Made by a program: the position numbers and the translations under genes. This document shows, one piece after another, positions 1 through 5,129 of a stretch of 5,129 nucleotides of DNA (within the stretch, counting starts at the first letter, position 1; the number at the start of each line of letters is the position of its first letter). The DNA lies in contig PAFO01000031.1 in NCBI GenBank assembly GCA_002705385.1, positions 1 through 5,129 of the forward strand. Direction: 5' to 3'. The DNA is from Flavobacteriaceae bacterium (GTDB lineage: Bacteria > Bacteroidota > Bacteroidia > Flavobacteriales > Flavobacteriaceae). The notes below the pieces were generated by a model. The model saw only the letters and a list, made by a program, of their open reading frames with translations, was not told the DNA's origin and did not search any database.

Positions 1-1
1 C

Positions 2-394
2 TCACAGTTTATGTTGATTTGGTATTCCAATATTCCCGAAGAAGTTACTTACTTCATTACTCGAATTGAGGATTATAATCTCCCTTTCTTTGGTATGTTG
101 GTCATGAACTTTATTTTTCCATTATTGATTTTAATGAATAGTGATTATAAGCGAGTCAATTATTTTATGGTAATGGCAGGAATCGTTATTATTCTTGGAC
201 ACTATATGGATGTATTTAATATGATTATGCCGTCTGCAGTAGGTGATCAGTGGTTTATTGGTTCTGCCGAAATAGGAGGTTTTCTATTTTTCTTAGGTCT
301 TTTCATCTTTATCGTGTTTAAAGAAATGACAAAAGCCCCGTTATTGGCTAAAGGAGATCCTTATATGGGAGAGAGTAAACGTTTTCATTATTAA
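2..394 (+). CDS. actF: Alternative complex III subunit ActF, C-terminal part (5' end outside window)
   Basis: This is the end of an integral membrane subunit of alternative complex III, the quinol:cytochrome c/oxidase oxidoreductase that replaces the bc1 complex in many Bacteroidota. The reading frame is open to the left edge (residues S-Q-F precede the first visible Met at position 11), so the ATG at 11 is internal and the true start lies upstream. About 130 residues are visible; the family is usually some 400 or more. They hold the segment FMLIWYSNIPEEVTYF, typical of the ActC/ActF (NrfD/PsrC-like) family, then three hydrophobic segments (about residues 24-43, 51-74 and 83-106 counted from the Met at 11) and a short polar tail ending in RFHY. 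ActC and ActF are paralogues; the position directly before coxB favours ActF. The stop is 19 bp from coxB, consistent with one transcript. Confidence 0.87.
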   Translation, partial: SQFMLIWYSNIPEEVTYFITRIEDYNLPFFGMLVMNFIFPLLILMNSDYKRVNYFMVMAGIVIILGHYMDVFNMIMPSAVGDQWFIGSAEIGGFLFFLGLFIFIVFKEMTKAPLLAKGDPYMGESKRFHY

Positions 395-413
395 AATTTA
401 ACCGAAAAGATAA

Positions 414-1478
414 ATGAATATATTTTTGATACTTTCTGTTCTTGTTTTAATTGCTATTTCAATTTGGCAGATCACAAAGATTTTTGAACTCTCTCAGGCA
501 AAGAAAATAAATACCCAAGTTGCAAACGATTCAGATAATAACCTGAACGGAAAGTTAATGCTCGCATTTTTATTTTTTATCTATGGAATTACTATTTTTT
601 CATTTTGGGCTTATGGAGATGTTTTATTACCAAATGCGGCTTCAGAACATGGTAATGATTATGATAACTTAATGTGGATTTCTTTTGCTATTATCTTCTT
701 TGTCCAAACTATTACTCAAGCCTTATTGCATTACTTCTCATATAAATATAGAGGTGAAAAAGGGAAAAAAGCACTATTCTTTGCTGACAATGAAAAACTT
801 GAAATGATTTGGACTATTATTCCCGTATTTGTTCTTGCTGGACTTATTTTATATGGCCTTTATACTTGGACAGATATTATGACAGTTGAAGAAAATGATG
901 AGGCACTGATTGTAGAGCTTTATGCTCAACAGTTTAATTGGAAGGCAAGATACGCTGGAGAAGATGGTGTATTAGGAGATGCTAATGTTCGTTTTCTTCA
1001 AGATTTTGAAGGAAGAAATCTTGTTGGAATTGACGCAACTGACCCTAACGGTTTTGACGATGTAGTTGTTCAAGAATTGCATCTTCCTGTAGGGAGAGAA
1101 GTTATATTTAAAATGAGATCTCAAGATGTCTTACATTCAGCTTACATGCCCCACTTTAGAGCTCAAATGAACTGTGTTCCAGGAATGATTACTGAGTTTG
1201 CTTTTACACCTAATACAACTACCGAGCAAATGCGATTAGATCCTGACATAACCGCTAAGGTTAAAAAGATAAATAAAATTAGAGTTGAAAAGAGTAAAGA
1301 GTTAGTAGCCAGTGGGGACTCTTCTCTTGACCCCTATGAATTTGATTTTCTTTTACTTTGTAACAAAATTTGTGGGGCATCACATTATAATATGCAAATG
1401 AAAATTATTGTAGAAACAGAAAAAGAATTTGAACAATGGATGAGTTCCCAGCAAACATTTGCTGAAGTAATCCAATAA
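414..1478 (+). CDS. coxB: Cytochrome c oxidase subunit II (CuA subunit, aa3-type)
   Basis: CoxB accepts electrons from c-type haems at its binuclear CuA centre and passes them to haem a in CoxA. The 354-residue protein has hydrophobic segments at about 2-24, 47-68, 86-109 and 130-151, then a periplasmic cupredoxin domain. CuA ligands are visible: H241 in DVLHSAYMPHF and C316, C320, H324 and M327 in CNKICGASHYNM. There is no CxxCH, so no fused cytochrome c domain. Unusual against the mitochondrial/Paracoccus protein: Phe174 where QWYW has its first Trp (here QFNW), Lys318 where the Mg-site Glu lies, and a roughly 35-residue charged insertion between the PG at 256-257 and C316. The N-terminal IWQITKIFELSQ segment looks like Bacteroidota CoxB and supports the ATG at 414. 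No Shine-Dalgarno precedes it. Lies between actF and coxA with 19-bp gaps on both sides, so it is probably co-transcribed. Confidence 0.96.
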   Translation: MNIFLILSVLVLIAISIWQITKIFELSQAKKINTQVANDSDNNLNGKLMLAFLFFIYGITIFSFWAYGDVLLPNAASEHGNDYDNLMWISFAIIFFVQTITQALLHYFSYKYRGEKGKKALFFADNEKLEMIWTIIPVFVLAGLILYGLYTWTDIMTVEENDEALIVELYAQQFNWKARYAGEDGVLGDANVRFLQDFEGRNLVGIDATDPNGFDDVVVQELHLPVGREVIFKMRSQDVLHSAYMPHFRAQMNCVPGMITEFAFTPNTTTEQMRLDPDITAKVKKINKIRVEKSKELVASGDSSLDPYEFDFLLLCNKICGASHYNMQMKIIVETEKEFEQWMSSQQTFAEVIQ

Positions 1479-1497
1479 TAATTATAAAAATAAGATT

Positions 1498-3285
1498 ATG
1501 TCAAAAGCAGAAGCACATATAGAAGAGGATCATGGGCATCATCACAAAGAAACTTTTGTAACCAAATACATCTTTAGCCAAGATCACAAAATGATATCCA
1601 AGCAGTATTTGATTACAGGATTATTTATGGGAATAATTGGCATAGCGATGTCACTTTTATTTCGTTTGCAATTAGCTTGGCCAGAGCAGCCTTTTGGTAT
1701 TTTTGAAATTTTATTAGGAAAATGGGCACCTGACGGGGTTATGGATCCTAATGTTTATTTAGCATTAGTTACGATTCATGGAACTATCATGGTCTTTTTT
1801 GTATTGACAGCAGGATTGAGTGGTACGTTTAGCAACTTACTTATTCCTTTACAAATTGGTGCAAGAGATATGGCATCTGGTCTACTCAATATGATTGCAT
1901 ATTGGCTTTTCTTTTTGTCTAGTGTAATTATGATTATCTCTCTTTTTGTCGAAGCAGGACCTGCAGCTGCAGGTTGGACAATATATCCTCCCTTGAGTGC
2001 CTTACCTCAAGCACAGCCAGGGTCAGGAACTGGGATGACTTTATGGTTAGTTTCTATGGCCATCTTTATTGCTTCATCTTTACTAGGTTCTTTAAATTAC
2101 ATTGTTACTGTAATCAACCTTAGAACAAAAGGAATGAGTATGACCCGTTTACCACTTACAATTTGGGCATTTTTTGTAACAGCAATTATTGGAGTAGTAT
2201 CTTTTCCAGTATTATTATCTGCAGCTTTATTGTTAATAATGGATAGAAGTTTTGGGACTTCCTTTTTTCTATCAGATATCTTCATTCAAGGGGAGGTGTT
2301 GCATTATCAAGGAGGATCACCAGTATTATATGAACATCTTTTTTGGTTCCTAGGGCATCCAGAAGTATATATTGTTCTTTTACCAGCTTTGGGTATGACC
2401 TCTGAAATCATTGCTACACATGCCAGAAAACCTATTTTTGGATATCGAGCTATGGTAGCTTCTATATTAGCAATTGCTTTTTTATCCACTATCGTTTGGG
2501 GCCACCATATGTTTATCTCAGGCATGAATCCTTTTTTAGGGTCCGTATTTACATTTACCACATTATTAATTGCAATTCCCTCTGCTGTAAAAGCATTTAA
2601 TTATATAACTACTTTGTGGAAAGGAAATTTGCAACTAAATCCTGCAATGCTCTTTTCAATTGGTTTAGTATCAACATTTATCACAGGAGGATTAACAGGT
2701 ATTATTTTAGGGGATAGCACATTAGATATCAACGTACACGATACTTATTTTGTAGTAGCCCATTTTCATTTAGTAATGGGGATATCTGCGCTTTATGGTT
2801 TATTTGCAGGAGTATATCATTGGTTTCCAAAGATGTATGGCAGGATGATGAATAAAAACTTAGGTTATGTTCATTTTTGGGTTACTGCTGTTTGTGCTTA
2901 TGGCGTCTTCTTTCCCATGCATTTTATTGGTATGGCTGGATTACCTCGAAGATATTACACTAATACAGCATTTCCTTATTTTGATGATTTAGCAGATATT
3001 AATGTTTTAATCACTGTATTTGCTCTGATTGCAGGCGCTGCTCAAATTGTTTTCCTTTACAATTTTATTCATAGTATGTTTTATGGAAAAGAAACTGAAG
3101 CAAATCCATGGAATTCAACAACTCTTGAATGGACAGCACCTATTGAGCATTTTCATGGTAATTGGGAAGGTGAAATTCCTCATGTACACCGATGGGCCTA
3201 TGATTATTCAAAGCCAGGTTACGATGAGGATTTTATACCTCAACACATTCCTCTAAAAAAAGGGGAGGAAGAACTTCAACACTAA
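1498..3285 (+). CDS. coxA: Cytochrome c oxidase subunit I (A1-type haem-copper oxidase)
   Basis: CoxA is the catalytic, proton-pumping inner-membrane subunit that reduces O2 to water. All metal ligands are visible in the 595 residues: H94 and H424 for haem a, H422 for haem a3, and H287, H336 and H337 for CuB, with Y291 placed for the His-Tyr cross-link. GHPEVY carries Glu289, which marks the A1 subfamily. The D-channel entrance is kept (D124 in IGARDMA, with N113 and N131), and the K-channel has K365, with Ser362 where the classical Thr lies. H414-D415 (Mg site) and R484-R485 (haem propionates) are present. About twelve membrane segments are followed by a hydrophilic tail from about 530. The N-terminus is His-rich (HIEEDHGHHH), a common style in Bacteroidota. 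It is longer than mitochondrial subunit I (514 residues) because of these ends. No Shine-Dalgarno is seen; it follows coxB by 19 bp and ends 25 bp before a terminator stem. Confidence 0.98.
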   Translation: MSKAEAHIEEDHGHHHKETFVTKYIFSQDHKMISKQYLITGLFMGIIGIAMSLLFRLQLAWPEQPFGIFEILLGKWAPDGVMDPNVYLALVTIHGTIMVFFVLTAGLSGTFSNLLIPLQIGARDMASGLLNMIAYWLFFLSSVIMIISLFVEAGPAAAGWTIYPPLSALPQAQPGSGTGMTLWLVSMAIFIASSLLGSLNYIVTVINLRTKGMSMTRLPLTIWAFFVTAIIGVVSFPVLLSAALLLIMDRSFGTSFFLSDIFIQGEVLHYQGGSPVLYEHLFWFLGHPEVYIVLLPALGMTSEIIATHARKPIFGYRAMVASILAIAFLSTIVWGHHMFISGMNPFLGSVFTFTTLLIAIPSAVKAFNYITTLWKGNLQLNPAMLFSIGLVSTFITGGLTGIILGDSTLDINVHDTYFVVAHFHLVMGISALYGLFAGVYHWFPKMYGRMMNKNLGYVHFWVTAVCAYGVFFPMHFIGMAGLPRRYYTNTAFPYFDDLADINVLITVFALIAGAAQIVFLYNFIHSMFYGKETEANPWNSTTLEWTAPIEHFHGNWEGEIPHVHRWAYDYSKPGYDEDFIPQHIPLKKGEEELQH

Positions 3286-3310
3286 AAGCAAAAATTTATC
3301 CAAATTAATC

Positions 3311-3344
3311 AAACCCAACCCATTGGTTGGGTTTATTATTTTAA
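3311..3344 (+). terminator. Rho-independent terminator after coxA
   Basis: A perfect 10-bp inverted repeat, AAACCCAACC (3311-3320) and GGTTGGGTTT (3325-3334), flanks a 4-base loop CATT and is followed by the T-rich stretch ATTATTTTAA. It starts 25 bp after the coxA stop and separates the respiratory operon from ruvB. The tail is T-rich but interrupted by A, so termination may be incomplete. The symmetric A/T ends of the stem could also act on the other strand, though no - strand gene is seen that would need it. Confidence 0.88.
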
Positions 3345-3401
3345 TATTTTTAGTTAATGTCAAAGTATAAGTTGGTCAGATAAAATCCCAAAAGAAAGAA
3401 T

Positions 3402-3409
3402 TATCTTTG
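3402..3409 (+). promoter_or_regulatory. Candidate Bacteroidota -7 box (TAnnTTTG) for ruvB-queG
   Basis: TATCTTTG matches the Bacteroidota primary-sigma -7 consensus TAnnTTTG at every fixed base and ends five bases before the ruvB ATG. Initiation would then fall at or within a few bases of the A of the ATG, giving a leaderless or very short-leader mRNA. The weak point is the -33 element: the nearest upstream TTG (3372-3374) leaves a 27-base spacer, longer than the roughly 19-base norm. A chance match is possible in such AT-rich DNA. Confidence 0.42.
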
Positions 3410-3414
3410 AGAAG

Positions 3415-4434
3415 ATGAACGAAAATTTAGATCCTACAGACGAGCAATTTTCTCCTGAAGAACAGGATATTGACCGTGCCTTAAGACCTTTGAAATTTGA
3501 TGATTTTGCAGGACAAGATGCTATTTTAGAAAACCTAAAGGTTTTTGTTCAAGCAGCTAAACAACGTGGTGAAGCTCTGGACCATACACTGTTTCATGGC
3601 CCTCCAGGACTAGGAAAAACTACTCTTGCACATATTTTAGCTAATGAACTTGAGGTAGGAATTAAAATGACCTCTGGTCCAGTTTTAGATAAGCCTGGAG
3701 ATTTAGCAGGTTTACTGACGAACCTACAACCTCAAGATATTTTATTTATAGATGAAATTCATCGATTGAGCCCTATAGTAGAAGAATACCTTTATTCTGC
3801 TATGGAGGATTATAAAATCGACATTATGATTGAATCGGGACCAAATGCTAGAACTGTCCAAATTAACTTAGAACCTTTTACTCTGGTTGGTGCAACTACT
3901 CGTTCAGGATTATTGACGGCTCCAATGCGTGCTCGTTTTGGAATTAGTAACCGATTACAATATTATTCAACAGAATTATTATCAACCATAGTAATTCGTA
4001 GTGCAGATATTCTCAATGTACCTATTAATGAAGATGCATCCATAGAAATTGCAGGAAGAAGTAGAGGAACACCACGAATTTCAAACGGTTTGTTGAGGCG
4101 TGTACGTGACTTTGCACAGATCAAAGGAAATGGCTTTATTGATATAAAAATTACTCAATTCGCCCTGCAAGCACTTCAAGTTGATGCCCATGGTCTTGAC
4201 GAAATGGATAATAAAATTCTTTCAACTTTGATCGATAAATTTAAGGGAGGTCCAGTAGGTATTTCTACCCTTGCAACTTCAGTATCTGAAAATGCCGAAA
4301 CAATAGAGGAAGTTTATGAACCCTTTTTAATACAGCAAGGATTTATTGTAAGAACACCAAGAGGAAGAGAGGTAACTTCTCGAGCATATTCACATTTAGG
4401 GAGAATAAAAAATAATCAAGAAGGCTTGTTTTAA
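3415..4434 (+). CDS. ruvB: Holliday junction branch migration ATPase RuvB
   Basis: RuvB is the cytoplasmic AAA+ ring motor that, with RuvA, drives branch migration of Holliday junctions in recombination and repair before RuvC cleaves them. The 339-residue length is normal for the family. Visible motifs in order: Walker A GPPGLGKT (62-69), Walker B ILFIDE (109-114), sensor 1 GATTR (159-163), the arginine-finger segment MRARFG (171-176), sensor 2 RGTPR (217-221), and the C-terminal winged-helix domain beginning about GGPVGIST (278-285) and containing TPRGREVT (314-321). The N-terminus [10 protein letters not shown] resembles Bacteroidota RuvB proteins and supports the ATG at 3415. No Shine-Dalgarno is present. 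It is preceded by a terminator and a candidate promoter, so it probably starts a new transcription unit, with queG 11 bp downstream. ruvA and ruvC are not in this window. Nothing appears degraded. Confidence 0.98.
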   Translation: MNENLDPTDEQFSPEEQDIDRALRPLKFDDFAGQDAILENLKVFVQAAKQRGEALDHTLFHGPPGLGKTTLAHILANELEVGIKMTSGPVLDKPGDLAGLLTNLQPQDILFIDEIHRLSPIVEEYLYSAMEDYKIDIMIESGPNARTVQINLEPFTLVGATTRSGLLTAPMRARFGISNRLQYYSTELLSTIVIRSADILNVPINEDASIEIAGRSRGTPRISNGLLRRVRDFAQIKGNGFIDIKITQFALQALQVDAHGLDEMDNKILSTLIDKFKGGPVGISTLATSVSENAETIEEVYEPFLIQQGFIVRTPRGREVTSRAYSHLGRIKNNQEGLF

Positions 4435-4445
4435 ATATTTCGCTT

Positions 4446-5129
4446 ATGGATTTAAAATCAGCATACAGTAACAAAATTAAATTAGCAGCCCAAAAACTAG
4501 GTTTTCTTTCATGTGGTATTTCCAAAGCAGATTTTCTTGAAGATGAAGCCCCTCGCTTAGAGCAATGGCTTAGTCAAGGACACAATGGAAGTATGTATTA
4601 TATGGAAAGAAATTTTGATAAAAGACTAGATCCAAGAATATTGGTTCCAGGCGCTAAAAGTATTGTTTCTTTATTGTTAAACTACCATACTGATCAGAAA
4701 CAAATTGACCCTGAAGCCCCCAAAATTTCTTCTTACGCCTACGGCTTGGATTATCATTCTGTAATCAAGAAAAAGCTAAAAAAAATGATGAAAATCATTC
4801 ATCGTGAAATTGGTGAAGTCAATGGCAGAGTATTTGTTGATTCAGCTCCAGTTATGGAAAAAGCATGGGCAGCTAAAAGCGGCCTAGGCTGGGTCGGTAA
4901 AAACACTAATCTGATATCTAAAAAGGTAGGGTCTTTTTTTTTTATTGCCGAGTTGATTTTAGATCTGGAATTAGAATATGACCTTCCCGTAGCGGATCAC
5001 TGTGGGAGTTGTACAGCATGTATTGATGCCTGTCCAACTGAAGCTTTGATTAAGCCATATCAAATTGATGGTAGTAAATGTATTTCCTATTTAACTATTG
5101 AACTCAAAGAAAGTATTCCCTCTGAATTT
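4446..5129 (+). CDS. queG: Epoxyqueuosine reductase QueG, N-terminal part (3' end outside window)
   Basis: QueG is a cobalamin- and iron-sulfur-dependent cytoplasmic enzyme that reduces epoxyqueuosine to queuosine at wobble position 34 of the tRNAs for Asp, Asn, His and Tyr. The frame is open from the ATG at 4446 to the right edge (228 residues); the family is usually about 300-400, so the C-terminus is missing. Visible features: [10 protein letters not shown] (95-104), the active-site segment [12 protein letters not shown] (131-142) with the likely catalytic Asp132, [13 protein letters not shown] (145-157), the ferredoxin-type motif C186-x2-C189-x2-C192-x3-C196-P, and C212 in KCISYLTIE, which fits the second [4Fe-4S] cluster. 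It begins 11 bp after the ruvB stop with no Shine-Dalgarno and no terminator between, so it is probably co-transcribed with ruvB. A T10 tract lies inside the gene at Ser-Phe-Phe-Phe (163-166). Confidence 0.95.
   Translation, partial: MDLKSAYSNKIKLAAQKLGFLSCGISKADFLEDEAPRLEQWLSQGHNGSMYYMERNFDKRLDPRILVPGAKSIVSLLLNYHTDQKQIDPEAPKISSYAYGLDYHSVIKKKLKKMMKIIHREIGEVNGRVFVDSAPVMEKAWAAKSGLGWVGKNTNLISKKVGSFFFIAELILDLELEYDLPVADHCGSCTACIDACPTEALIKPYQIDGSKCISYLTIELKESIPSEF
4934..4943 (+). repeat. T10 homopolymer inside queG
   Basis: Ten consecutive T bases span the end of a Ser codon (TCT) and three Phe codons. The frame continues correctly through them into the iron-sulfur motif, so at this length the gene is intact. 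Such tracts are prone to replication or transcription slippage and to sequencing indels; a change of one base would shift the frame before the Fe-S cysteines. Confidence 0.9.

Noticed and set aside
1498..1545. His-rich CoxA N-terminus as a dedicated metal-binding device
   Set aside because: The cluster is short and at the terminus, and similar His-rich leaders are common in Bacteroidota CoxA; nothing here shows specific metal handling.
2097..2285. Minus-strand open frame of 62 codons
   Set aside because: It lies wholly inside coxA, whose frame is certain from its ligand motifs; the translation has no recognisable domain and there is no sign of its own signals.
2309..2332. Strong Shine-Dalgarno-like AAGGAGG inside coxA before an out-of-frame ATG
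   Set aside because: It encodes Gln-Gly-Gly of CoxA, the ATG opens only a seven-codon frame, and the real genes here do not use Shine-Dalgarno sequences.
2307..2561. Minus-strand open frame of 84 codons
   Set aside because: It is antisense to the most conserved part of coxA (the GHPEVY and GHH region), so its openness follows from coxA codon constraints.
3029..3256. Plus-strand open frame of 75 codons
   Set aside because: It is an alternative frame within the coxA C-terminal coding region, which matches known CoxA tails in its own frame.
3323..3352. Second possible ruvB promoter: TTG at 3323-3325, 19-base spacer, TATTTTTA at 3345-3352
   Set aside because: The spacing fits the Bacteroidota pattern, but the -33 part lies inside the terminator hairpin and the -7 part lacks the final G; the AT-rich tail gives such matches by chance.
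4343..4525. Minus-strand open frame of 60 codons across the ruvB-queG junction
   Set aside because: It overlaps the ends of two well-supported genes on the other strand and shows no family resemblance.
1..5129. Mobile element, CRISPR array, tRNA/rRNA gene, defence or biosynthetic system
   Set aside because: No transposase, repeat-spacer pattern, RNA-gene structure or unrecognised gene is visible; coding sequence fills nearly all of the window, and the longest gap is 129 bp with a terminator and promoter candidate.

Overview
The window is a stretch of housekeeping chromosome from a member of the Bacteroidota, most likely a Flavobacteriia- or Cytophagia-like aerobe. The evidence is the gene order (alternative complex III, then coxB, then coxA), the sequence style of the proteins, an AT-rich composition, the lack of Shine-Dalgarno sequences before all four visible starts, and a Bacteroidota-type TAnnTTTG promoter box. 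All complete and partial genes lie on the + strand, tightly packed and apparently intact.

Positions 2-3285 are the 3' end of a respiratory operon. The C-terminal third of ActF (a membrane subunit of alternative complex III) is followed after 19 bp by coxB (cytochrome c oxidase subunit II), and after another 19 bp by coxA (subunit I). Together these encode the terminal part of the chain: menaquinol is oxidised by alternative complex III, electrons pass through c-type haems to the CuA centre of CoxB, and then to haem a and the haem a3/CuB centre of CoxA, where O2 is reduced and protons are pumped. CoxB has no CxxCH haem-c motif, so the oxidase is aa3-type rather than caa3-type. A perfect 10-bp stem with a T-rich tail (3311-3344) closes this unit. 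No subunit III gene follows coxA here.

Positions 3415-5129 are a second unit of unrelated function: ruvB, the Holliday junction branch-migration motor, and 11 bp later the 5' part of queG, the epoxyqueuosine reductase that completes queuosine in tRNA. queG runs off the right edge. A perfect TAnnTTTG box ends five bases before the ruvB ATG and suggests a leaderless or nearly leaderless transcript.

I found no mobile element, CRISPR array, RNA gene, pseudogene or clearly novel system. The points worth a second look are residue-level departures of CoxB from the classical mitochondrial/Paracoccus subunit II (the electron-entry Trp replaced by Phe, the Mg-site Glu replaced by Lys, extra membrane segments and an insertion), the possible leaderless ruvB promoter, and a T10 tract inside queG. 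The CoxB changes are probably lineage features rather than unique to this organism.
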